A stretch of 5,460 nt of DNA from an uncultured Methylophilus sp. GTDB lineage: Bacteria > Pseudomonadota > Gammaproteobacteria > Burkholderiales > Methylophilaceae. Location: contig CAKZJM010000135.1 of NCBI GenBank assembly GCA_936943315.1, positions 1 to 5,460 on the forward strand. The letters are read 5' to 3'. This document shows, piece after piece, positions 1-5,221 of this stretch (positions within the stretch are counted from its first letter, which is position 1; the number at the start of each line of letters is the position of its first letter). Below the pieces are notes generated by a model. The model ran no database searches, was not told the origin of the DNA, and was given only the letters and a program-made list of their open reading frames with translations. The position numbers and the translations under genes are program-made.

Positions 1-31
1 GACTCACTTAAGAAACAACACGCTAGCGCAT

Positions 32-535
32 ATGACACCTCCGATGATTTTAGATATTGAAGCCTCAGGCTTTGGCGCGGGTAGCTACCCGGTCGAAATC
101 GGCTATGTCGATGCGGCAGGTAAGGTATGGAGTGCGCAAGTCCAACCGCATGCCGACTGGTTGCATTGGGATAAAGAGGCTGAAAAACTGCATCAGCAAT
201 CCCGCCAGTCACTGGAGGCACACGGTCAAACCGCCTTTGAAATCGCCTCACACCTAAACCGCGTGTTTGCACGCCAGACCGTGTATACCGATGGCTGGTA
301 TCAGGACTTTGTCTGGCTACATGCCTTGTATGAAGCGGCTGGCTTGACGCCTCACTTCAAACTTGAAGATTTGAGCTTAACCTTGAGCCCCGAGCAAAAA
401 GCCCTGTGGCATGACACCAAGCAGGATGTACGGGACACCATGGCATTACAGCCGCACCGTGCCTCCACCGATGCCAAAGCCTTGCAGCTGACCTGGCTCA
501 AAACAGCGGAATTGACCGCCGCCCTCACTGAATAG
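32..535 (+). CDS. Small DnaQ-like DEDDh 3'-5' exonuclease domain protein
   Basis: The 167-residue protein is essentially a single RNase T/DnaQ-type exonuclease domain, predicted to remove 3' nucleotides from DNA or RNA in the cytoplasm using two metal ions. All DEDDh motifs are visible: Exo I as DIEASG (Asp8, Glu10), Exo II in TDGWYQD (Asp92), and Exo III as HRASTDA (His142, Asp147). There is no polymerase, helicase or other extra domain, so it is not the proofreading subunit of a larger protein. The start at 32 places Exo I seven residues in, as expected; an ATG at 44 is possible. No convincing Shine-Dalgarno precedes either, and the frame has no stop between the window edge and 32, so an upstream start cannot be excluded. 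It lies 75 bp before earP in the same orientation, with no evident functional link. The fold and catalytic class are secure; the substrate is unknown. Confidence 0.85.
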   Translation: MTPPMILDIEASGFGAGSYPVEIGYVDAAGKVWSAQVQPHADWLHWDKEAEKLHQQSRQSLEAHGQTAFEIASHLNRVFARQTVYTDGWYQDFVWLHALYEAAGLTPHFKLEDLSLTLSPEQKALWHDTKQDVRDTMALQPHRASTDAKALQLTWLKTAELTAALTE

Positions 536-582
536 CCGTCCGCCATATCTTCAGCGCGCAGACTTCGGTAGACTGTCGCCAA

Positions 583-603
583 CCCTTTTCCTTTCTTTCC
601 TTT
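583..603 (+). other. Pure pyrimidine tract immediately before earP
   Basis: Twenty-one consecutive pyrimidines (C and T only) end eight bases before the earP ATG at 611, where a Shine-Dalgarno sequence would normally sit. No purine-rich ribosome-binding site is visible. Pyrimidine-rich leaders are known to recruit ribosomal protein S1 in Gram-negative bacteria, so this may be how earP is translated; that is inference. Confidence 0.4.
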
Positions 604-610
604 GTTCACC

Positions 611-1702
611 ATGTTGCCTGCACGCCAATGGGATATTTTTTGCAAAGTCGTCGATAATTTTGGCGATATCGGTGTTTGCTGGCGCCTGGCTTGCCAATTG
701 GCAGATGAGCATGCGATTAATATCCGTCTGTGGGTGGATGATCTTGCGCTCGCGCAACGCTTTGCCGGGGCAGGGCATGCAGCCATACAGTTAGAGCATT
801 GGCAGGCACAAACCAATTTTTCTGAATCGGCACCAGTGGTGATTGAAACCTTTGGCTGCGGCTTGCCAGAAGCCTATCAACAACAGATGCTGAAACGGTC
901 CTCTATTTGGATCAATGTCGATTATTTATCGGCTGAACAATGGGTAGAAGGTTTTCATGCCCAGCGCTCACCACAAGCCAACGGCCTGGTGCGCCATTTC
1001 TTTTATCCCGGCTTTACCCCATTGACGGGGGGGCTGCTGAGAGAAGCCAGTTTGACGACCTTGCAAACGCGCGCCCGCTGGGAGGATTTAGGACTGGCTC
1101 CCGCCGCTGACAAACGTTCCGTCTCGCTATTTTGCTATGCGCATGCGCCGTTGGCGGCCTTGGTGGATAGCCTGCAACAGTCGGCCCAGCCACTCAGAGT
1201 GTTTGTGCCCCAACCGGTGGCGCCTCTGCTGGCATCCGTGCTAGGTGTGTCTGAGTTGCAGATGGGCCAATCGATTCAGCGCCAGCAATGCGAGTTCATG
1301 ACGATCCCCTTTTTATCTCAGGCCGACTACGACCGCTTGCTTTATTTATGCGATGTCAACTTTGTGCGCGGCGAAGACAGCTGGATTCGTGCCTTATGGG
1401 CAGGCAAGCCCATGATCTGGCTGCCGTATCAACAAAGTGAAGAGACGCACCTGCGCAAGCTGGAAGCCTTTATGCAGCATTACCTGGCGCTGGCTGATCA
1501 AGCCACCGCCACCATCTTGCGCGAGGCCATGCAGGCGTGGGCGCAAGGTGATTGGCAAGTCAGGCATTGGCAGGCATTGATAGACTATTTTCCGCAGGTT
1601 TCACAACACGCCATGGCCTTTAAAGTACAGCAATCGCAACAAGTAGATTTGGTGACTAACATGGTGATTTTTATTGAGAATTTGCAAAAAAATCGGGTAT
1701 AA
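611..1702 (+). CDS. earP: EF-P arginine-32 rhamnosyltransferase EarP
   Basis: EarP is a cytoplasmic inverting glycosyltransferase (GT-B fold, family GT104) that transfers rhamnose from dTDP-beta-L-rhamnose to Arg32 of EF-P, activating it for rescue of polyproline-stalled ribosomes. The 363-residue length fits the family. The N-terminal signature is present as DIFCKVVDNFGDIGVCWRLA (residues 8-27), with the paired aspartates Asp15 and Asp19; the second matches the catalytic Asp of characterised homologues. The nucleotide-sugar-binding motif RGEDSW lies at residues 253-258 with the conserved Glu255, followed by ALWAGKPMIWLPYQQ. I chose the ATG at 611 because it starts just before the conserved N-terminus; a TTG at 602 in frame would add three residues. 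No Shine-Dalgarno is visible. It is followed 41 bp later by efp, its substrate, and that adjacency plus Arg32 in EF-P makes the assignment very secure. The stop codon overlaps the -10 box of the efp promoter. Confidence 0.97.
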   Translation: MLPARQWDIFCKVVDNFGDIGVCWRLACQLADEHAINIRLWVDDLALAQRFAGAGHAAIQLEHWQAQTNFSESAPVVIETFGCGLPEAYQQQMLKRSSIWINVDYLSAEQWVEGFHAQRSPQANGLVRHFFYPGFTPLTGGLLREASLTTLQTRARWEDLGLAPAADKRSVSLFCYAHAPLAALVDSLQQSAQPLRVFVPQPVAPLLASVLGVSELQMGQSIQRQQCEFMTIPFLSQADYDRLLYLCDVNFVRGEDSWIRALWAGKPMIWLPYQQSEETHLRKLEAFMQHYLALADQATATILREAMQAWAQGDWQVRHWQALIDYFPQVSQHAMAFKVQQSQQVDLVTNMVIFIENLQKNRV

Positions 1703-1703
1703 T
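1674..1703 (+). promoter_or_regulatory. Sigma70-type promoter for efp, inside the 3' end of earP
   Basis: The -35 hexamer TTGAGA lies at 1674-1679 and the -10 hexamer TATAAT, a perfect consensus, at 1698-1703, with an 18-bp spacer. Transcription would start near 1710, giving a leader of about 35 nt that contains the efp ribosome-binding site AAAGG (1733-1737), six bases before the ATG. The earP stop codon TAA (1700-1702) is part of the -10 box. This should allow efp, a highly expressed factor, to be made independently of its modifying enzyme. Confidence 0.75.
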
Positions 1704-1743
1704 GCGCGGCTTTATTATTCCCACATTCAATTAAAGGCATTGT

Positions 1744-2304
1744 ATGAAAATCGCTCAGGACTTACGCGTAGGCAACGTGATCATGATTGGTAATGATCCT
1801 ATGGTTGTAGTGAAAGCCGAATACAACAAATCCGGCCGTAACTCAGCAGTCGTAAAAATGAAAATGAAAAACTTGTTGACTGACGCGCCTAGCGAGAACG
1901 TCTATGCCGCGCAAGATAAGTTTGATGTGATTGTGCTGGAAAAGAAAGAAGTGACTTTTTCATACTTTGCAGACCCAACCTATGTGTTCATGGACGCTGA
2001 ATACAACCAATATGATGTGGACGCTGAATTCATGGAAGAGGCCTTGCCTTACCTGGAAGACGGCATGCCCTGTGAAGTGCGTTTCTACGAAGGTAAAGCA
2101 ATTTCTATCGAACTGCCAACCACTGTGGTCCGTGAAATCACTTACACCGAGCCAGCTGTGAAGGGCGATACTTCCGGTAAAGTCATGAAACCAGCCAAAA
2201 TCGCTTCCGGTTTCGAAATCCCGGTGCCACTGTTTGTCAACCAGGGCGACAAGATTGAGATCGATACACGTACTGGTGAATACCGTAACCGTGTCATGAA
2301 GTAA
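1744..2304 (+). CDS. efp: Translation elongation factor P (arginine-32 type)
   Basis: EF-P binds between the ribosomal P and E sites and promotes peptide-bond formation at consecutive prolines. The 186-residue protein has the standard three-domain layout: an N-terminal KOW-like domain (about 1-63), a central OB domain (about 65-126) and a C-terminal OB domain (about 129-184). The C-terminal family signature is visible from Lys152 through GFEIPVPLFVNQG (156-168). The modification loop reads KSGRNSAVVK (residues 29-38) with Arg32 at the tip, identifying a substrate of EarP and not of the lysine-modifying EpmA/EpmB system. The start is supported by AAAGG six bases upstream and the conserved MKIAQDLRVGN beginning. 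It follows earP by 41 bp, has its own promoter overlapping the earP stop, and ends about 20 bp before an intrinsic terminator. Confidence 0.98.
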   Translation: MKIAQDLRVGNVIMIGNDPMVVVKAEYNKSGRNSAVVKMKMKNLLTDAPSENVYAAQDKFDVIVLEKKEVTFSYFADPTYVFMDAEYNQYDVDAEFMEEALPYLEDGMPCEVRFYEGKAISIELPTTVVREITYTEPAVKGDTSGKVMKPAKIASGFEIPVPLFVNQGDKIEIDTRTGEYRNRVMK

Positions 2305-2324
2305 TCGATTGCTCGTGAGAGACC

Positions 2325-2351
2325 AAACCCCGGCGCATACCGGGGTTTTTT
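2325..2351 (+). terminator. Intrinsic terminator after efp
   Basis: A perfect 9-bp inverted repeat, AAACCCCGG (2325-2333) and CCGGGGTTT (2340-2348), encloses a 6-nt loop. The stem is followed directly by T residues, giving a run of six Ts (2346-2351). It lies about 20 bp after the efp stop and closes the earP-efp unit. Confidence 0.93.
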
Positions 2352-2497
2352 ATTGCCTGTGAATTGCGTGCTTGGTGTGGGGGAGGCGTGCCAGGGAAAT
2401 CTTGGCTGCATTATCGGGAATCATTCACTATTTGCCTTGAAAATTTTTACCTGACAATCGCTGACAGCTTTACATCATTTCAACATGGGGGGATGCA

Positions 2498-2974
2498 ATG
2501 CGTCGTCAGCACATTAATCACACAACAATTTTCCTCACGTCATTATTCACGGCTGGCGTTTTACTGGTCAGTGTGCATGCGGGCGCAGAGGCCGACCCCA
2601 GGTCACTCAAGCATCCCTTGATCGGTTATTGGGAGTCCAGGTTGCCGGAAAGTGGTTGCCTGGAAAGCTACTGGTTTAAAGAGGATGGCACCGCAGTATT
2701 TACCAGCGGTGATGAGCAACTGGAAGCCCGCTATGAGGTCACACCACAACCGGATGCACAGGGCTTCTTCAAGCTGAATCATCAGGTCACGCTGACGAAT
2801 AAGGCACTCGACTGTACCCGGCAAACCTCTGAGGTGAATACACAGCAAACCAGCTTTTTGCTGTTTAAACCCGATGGCAGCAGTTTTATCTCCTGTGATA
2901 ACGATGATCCCGCGCTTGAAAGCTGTTTTGGGCCTATCGAGTTAAAAAATAACGCCACCAGAAGTTTGCCTTAA
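2498..2974 (+). CDS. Small exported four-cysteine protein of unknown function
   Basis: The protein has 158 residues. It begins with an N-terminal signal peptide (basic start, hydrophobic core about residues 10-27, likely cleavage near the Ala-rich stretch VHAGAEA at 26-32), so it should reach the periplasm or beyond. The mature part (about 127 residues) opens with HPLIGYWES (residues 39-47) and contains exactly four cysteines, Cys54, Cys106, Cys133 and Cys143, probably two disulfides. The alternating polar/aromatic pattern, the DGTAVF turn (63-68) and the GYW motif suggest a small beta-barrel or lipocalin-like fold; this is inference. From memory it resembles a widespread uncharacterised proteobacterial family ending in a Cys-Phe-Gly-Pro motif (here 143-146), with no known role. 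The start is supported by a strong GGGGGGA ribosome-binding site at 2487-2493. The serine protease gene begins 6-18 bp after its stop, so the two are probably co-transcribed. I saw no clear promoter in the 146 bp upstream. Confidence 0.8.
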   Translation: MRRQHINHTTIFLTSLFTAGVLLVSVHAGAEADPRSLKHPLIGYWESRLPESGCLESYWFKEDGTAVFTSGDEQLEARYEVTPQPDAQGFFKLNHQVTLTNKALDCTRQTSEVNTQQTSFLLFKPDGSSFISCDNDDPALESCFGPIELKNNATRSLP

Positions 2975-2992
2975 AGCCGATTGCCTGCGCGT

Positions 2993-4015
2993 ATGTGGCC
3001 AGTTAACGTGAGATTGCCTAGGCGGCTGGCGCCTTGTCTGGTGGCTTGTGTTGCGTTGACTTTAGGGCCGCCAACCCAGGCCATTATTCATGGGCTCACT
3101 TTTCCCGGCACGGCGATTTCTACAGTCAAGTTAAGTATCCAGCATGCCCATTTTTTGCAGTCTGTTGAAAAGTGGGAATATTACAGTTCGATGTGCAGTG
3201 CAGTGATTGTGGGCTTGAAGCCACTGACTTTACTCACGGCGGCACATTGCCTGAAAGAGGTGCGTTTAGACAGCCCGCAAGGCTTGCCCATGCTTTCTAT
3301 CGCTCAGCCGGAGTTACTCGGCATTGAAGAGGTCAGCCTCCGGCAGGCGTTCTACCGGCCTTTTGAGACTGTTTCAGAAGATTTGACCCAAGACCTGGCG
3401 GTGCTGGTGTTCGATGCCAAAGTCAACAGCCTGATCCAGCCGCTGCCTATTCGCGTCGATGATGAAATCCCTTCAATGTTGATGATTTGCGGCTATGGCA
3501 GAGGGTATGGTGAAGCTGACACCCGCCACCCCCGCTGCGGTGAGCGCAAGCCGGTGCGTGATTTATCAGATTTTTATCAGGTACTCCCCAAAACTTACCG
3601 GGATATGGATGAAATGTTGCACCTGCAAGCGCAAACCCAGTTCGCTTATACACAAGAGCTGGTGCATGCCGAAAAGGCGCTATTGGCGGTGAACCGTTTA
3701 AACGAGGCAGATCAATATGACCACACAGTGCCTATGCCGACAGTGGGCGATTCGGGGGGGCCTTGGCTGGTGATTAATGCGAAAGGACAATATGAGTTAT
3801 TGGCGATTACCAGTCTGGTCGAGCGCTTTTACAACCCCAGCGCCAACTGGCCGTTTTTTCAAAAGCAGGTGCCGCTTTCTGAATACCCTTATGTCGCCTA
3901 TGGCTTGCGGCTTAGCCATCCTGAAGTCATGGGATTTTTACAATATGCGCAGCATAGCGGTGCCGATATCCGTTTTACCTCGGCACCGTTATTTCCACAT
4001 GTTGGCCGCCCTTAA
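2993..4015 (+). CDS. Secreted trypsin-fold (S1 family) serine protease
   Basis: An exported serine endopeptidase. Numbering from the ATG at 2993 (340 residues), the catalytic triad is complete: His85 in LTAAHC, Asp134 in TQDLAVL and Ser254 in GDSGGP. Cys68 and Cys86 match the conserved disulfide bracketing the catalytic His. The signal peptide (LPRRLAPCLVACVALTLGPPTQA region) would be cleaved after TQA at residue 30, leaving IIHG, the typical start of an active S1 protease. The position equivalent to chymotrypsin 189 is Met, not Asp, and the usual Cys191 is replaced by Thr, so specificity is not trypsin-like. The Asp-to-Ser distance (about 120 residues) is longer than usual because of a polar insert around 182-240. 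The start is uncertain: TTG at 2981 follows a weak AAAG and would add four residues, while the ATG has no clear ribosome-binding site. Either lies just after the upstream stop, suggesting translational coupling. Substrate unknown. Confidence 0.88.
   Translation: MWPVNVRLPRRLAPCLVACVALTLGPPTQAIIHGLTFPGTAISTVKLSIQHAHFLQSVEKWEYYSSMCSAVIVGLKPLTLLTAAHCLKEVRLDSPQGLPMLSIAQPELLGIEEVSLRQAFYRPFETVSEDLTQDLAVLVFDAKVNSLIQPLPIRVDDEIPSMLMICGYGRGYGEADTRHPRCGERKPVRDLSDFYQVLPKTYRDMDEMLHLQAQTQFAYTQELVHAEKALLAVNRLNEADQYDHTVPMPTVGDSGGPWLVINAKGQYELLAITSLVERFYNPSANWPFFQKQVPLSEYPYVAYGLRLSHPEVMGFLQYAQHSGADIRFTSAPLFPHVGRP
3958..3988. repeat. Perfect 9-bp inverted repeat at the 3' end of the protease gene
   Basis: CGGTGCCGA (3958-3966) and TCGGCACCG (3980-3988) are exact reverse complements separated by 13 nt, within the last codons of the protease gene. 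On the + strand the stem is followed by TTATTT, a weak T-rich tail, so it could be a poor intrinsic terminator for the + strand pair or a 3'-end stabilising hairpin. On the - strand there is no T tail. It lies about 50 bp beyond the end of the converging DUF2934 gene. Confidence 0.5.
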
Positions 4016-4038
4016 TGGCAGGCGCGGCTAGTCTGTGG

Positions 4039-4305
4039 TCAGGCATTCAGTTTGGCATTGATTTCTTGTTCGGCTTGCAGCCAGTGGCTCATGTGGTCAT
4101 GACCAAAACCATGCTTCTCGGCAATGTAATAAGCTGCAACTTCAATCATCTTGTAGCGTTCTTCACTGGTGATGATGGCTGGTTTCACGGATTTCTTGCG
4201 GGTTGCTGCCGGTTTTGCAGTTTTGCTCACGGCGCTTTTAGGCGCTGCTTTTTTTGCAGCAGTGGTTTTCTTTGCGGATGTGTCAGAGGTCTTGCTAGTT
4301 GCCAT
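4039..4305 (-). CDS. DUF2934 protein with Lys/Ala-rich histone-like N-terminal tail
   Basis: This 88-residue cytoplasmic protein has two parts. Residues 1-43 are low complexity, rich in Lys, Ala, Ser and Thr with repeated KK pairs, resembling histone H1-like tails and probably disordered and nucleic-acid binding. Residues about 46-86 match the short DUF2934 domain: ERYKMIEVAAYYIAEKHGF followed by HMSHWLQAEQEI, a helical segment often found in small proteobacterial proteins of unknown function. The start is supported by a strong AAGGAG ribosome-binding site (4312-4317 on the + strand) six bases from the ATG, and by a good upstream promoter. The gene converges on the serine protease gene with a 23-bp gap and diverges from the 217-residue exported protein gene. 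Whether it binds DNA or RNA is inferred from composition only. The family assignment is from memory of the domain pattern and fairly confident. Confidence 0.85.
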   Translation of the reverse strand: MATSKTSDTSAKKTTAAKKAAPKSAVSKTAKPAATRKKSVKPAIITSEERYKMIEVAAYYIAEKHGFGHDHMSHWLQAEQEINAKLNA

Positions 4306-4364
4306 ACAGTTCTCCTTGGTCTAGAGGTAAGTAAAGTAGCCGGGCTTGTGGCCCTCGAGTGTTT

Positions 4365-4393
4365 ATATTAGGCAGTCCGGCAATGAGCGTCAA
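4365..4393 (-). promoter_or_regulatory. Sigma70-type promoter for the DUF2934 gene
   Basis: Read on the - strand, the -35 hexamer TTGACG (4388-4393) and the -10 hexamer TAATAT (4365-4370) are separated by exactly 17 bp. Transcription would start near 4358, giving a leader of about 50 nt before the ATG at 4305. Both boxes match consensus at five of six (-35) and four of six (-10) positions, so substantial constitutive expression is plausible. Confidence 0.65.
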
Positions 4394-4406
4394 GCGTGTC
4401 ATGCCA

Positions 4407-4427
4407 TGATAAGCGATTGTTTTATCA
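4407..4427. promoter_or_regulatory. Inverted repeat in the divergent intergenic region, possible operator
   Basis: TGATAA (4407-4412) and TTATCA (4422-4427) are exact inverted half-sites with a 9-bp spacer, so their centres are 15 bp apart. The element lies 14 bp upstream of the -35 box of the - strand promoter and overlaps the best candidate -35 for the + strand gene. Its position between divergent promoters fits an operator, but six-base half-sites in AT-rich DNA can arise by chance. Confidence 0.25.
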
Positions 4428-4443
4428 GTTAATTTAATATACA
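4416..4443 (+). promoter_or_regulatory. Weak candidate promoter for the 217-residue exported protein gene
   Basis: ATTGTT (4416-4421) and TATACA (4438-4443) are separated by 16 bp and lie in an AT-rich stretch directly ahead of the gene. Transcription would begin near 4450, leaving only a short leader with AAGGG (4451-4455) as ribosome-binding site. The -35 match is poor and other alignments in the AT-rich block are possible. Confidence 0.25.
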
Positions 4444-4465
4444 TCAAAGAAAGGGTAGTTCTAGT

Positions 4466-5119
4466 ATGGGTTTTTTGAGGGTGTTGCTTCTGATGGTGCT
4501 TGCTTTGGAAATCTTCAGTTCTGCCTGGGCAACAGATGCTACGCAACGCAATGCTTTAAAACCCGCGAGCCATTCCTCCAAAAAAACAGATAAGCAGACC
4601 GCTCAAGCCAGCAAGGGGCAGCTACCAAAGCAAATCATGTCAGCACATACTGAAGACTTGCGGGCATTGATGCTGGCCTTGTACGAGGCGCATCCTGAAG
4701 AGTTGGCTAAAAGTACGGCGATGGGGCCTAGGGAAATGACAGAGTGGGTGTTTGATGGCAAGTTTGGCTGGCGCTTTGACGCGTTACGAAGCATGCAAGA
4801 TCAGCAAGCGCTAAATTTGCTTTTTGATGAGCAGTTTCAAGGCGATCACGTGCTGGCTTTGGTAGCCGGACTGGAGACCAGCCTGTTTCATGGCTATGGC
4901 GCAGAAAACGAATTTGCTATTCCCACCGAACAGGAGTCGTCAAGCATGCAAACCTTATCCTGTACGTTGCGTGATTTTCAAACACGCTATCATGCGTTGA
5001 TGAATGGTCCCAAGTCCGTTCCAATGTTGCAGCAGACGGCATCACAACAGCTTGTTTCCTCTACGCTGCAGGGGATATTGCTGCGCATCCCATTTTCACG
5101 CGGACAGCCTTGTACGTGA
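4466..5119 (+). CDS. Exported protein of unknown function, 217 residues
   Basis: The N-terminus is a clear Sec signal peptide: hydrophobic residues about 3-19 followed by an Ala-Trp-Ala site (20-22), leaving a mature protein of about 195 residues. Residues 24-55 are a polar, Lys/Ser/Thr/Gln-rich linker. The conserved-looking core starts about residue 60 and holds LRALMLALYEAHPEEL (65-80), EWVFDGKFGWRFDALR (93-108) and a GDHVLALVAGLETSLFHGYG stretch (126-145). From memory, that last block recalls an uncharacterised family of secreted proteobacterial proteins with a GDRV-x-AL-x-x-GL pattern; I cannot confirm it. Only two cysteines occur (166 and 216), which could form one disulfide; there is no lipobox. 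The start is supported by AAGGG ten bases upstream and the immediate signal peptide. It is divergent from the DUF2934 gene and about 100 bp before the transporter gene, apparently its own unit. No function is assigned. Confidence 0.75.
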   Translation: MGFLRVLLLMVLALEIFSSAWATDATQRNALKPASHSSKKTDKQTAQASKGQLPKQIMSAHTEDLRALMLALYEAHPEELAKSTAMGPREMTEWVFDGKFGWRFDALRSMQDQQALNLLFDEQFQGDHVLALVAGLETSLFHGYGAENEFAIPTEQESSSMQTLSCTLRDFQTRYHALMNGPKSVPMLQQTASQQLVSSTLQGILLRIPFSRGQPCT

Positions 5120-5150
5120 TGCTTGCAACCTGGGCATATACCTGCAAATT

Positions 5151-5162
5151 GCCTGATCAGGC
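5151..5162. promoter_or_regulatory. 12-bp perfect palindrome upstream of the MFS transporter gene
   Basis: GCCTGATCAGGC is identical to its reverse complement. It lies in the 102-bp spacer, 59 bp before the transporter ATG. It lacks a loop and a T-tail, so it is a poor terminator and a better candidate for a dimeric repressor site. This role is inferred. Confidence 0.35.
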
Positions 5163-5174
5163 TTCCCAATCAGA

Positions 5175-5208
5175 GCGTTTTATGTTGTAGTGCATGCGTT
5201 TTGTATTG
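5175..5208 (+). repeat. Imperfect 13-bp direct repeat with 21-bp period
   Basis: GCGTTTTATGTTG (5175-5187) and GCGTTTTGTATTG (5196-5208) match at 11 of 13 positions, with starts 21 bp apart, two turns of the DNA helix. The pair ends 13 bp before the transporter ATG. The geometry fits two protein subunits bound to the same face of the helix; no regulator gene is visible nearby. Confidence 0.35.
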
Positions 5209-5221
5209 CATTGAGAGCCCC

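Noticed and set aside
352..816. 154-codon - strand open frame over the exonuclease and earP genes
   Set aside because: It overlaps two well-supported + strand genes, has biased low-information composition rich in Cys, Arg and Ser, and no recognisable domain.
2142..2411. 89-codon - strand open frame covering the efp end and its terminator
   Set aside because: It is antisense to efp, runs through the terminator hairpin, and encodes nothing recognisable.
2451..2466. Tandem CTGACA hexamers ten bases apart, upstream of the four-cysteine gene
   Set aside because: No -10 hexamer lies at a suitable distance from either copy, and a six-base repeat is too short to claim as a binding site.
2364..2621. 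85-codon + strand open frame before the four-cysteine protein
   Set aside because: It starts in a spacer and overlaps the supported gene in another frame; the strong ribosome-binding site fits ATG 2498 better.
3020..3040. Arg-Arg pair in the protease signal peptide as a Tat motif
   Set aside because: The residues around the pair (P-R-R-L-A-P) do not match the Tat consensus, and extracellular S1 proteases usually use Sec.
3038..3061. LVAC in the protease signal peptide as a lipoprotein lipobox
   Set aside because: The Cys falls early inside the hydrophobic core, which continues past it to a normal signal-peptidase I site.
4015..4371. 118-codon + strand open frame rich in Cys, Phe and Gly
   Set aside because: It is the antisense of the DUF2934 gene, whose Lys/Ala codons give this composition; the - strand gene has a promoter, ribosome-binding site and domain.
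5163..5187. The palindrome and following T-rich bases as a terminator of the 217-residue protein gene
   Set aside because: The palindrome has no loop, leaving only a four-base stem, and no T run follows directly.
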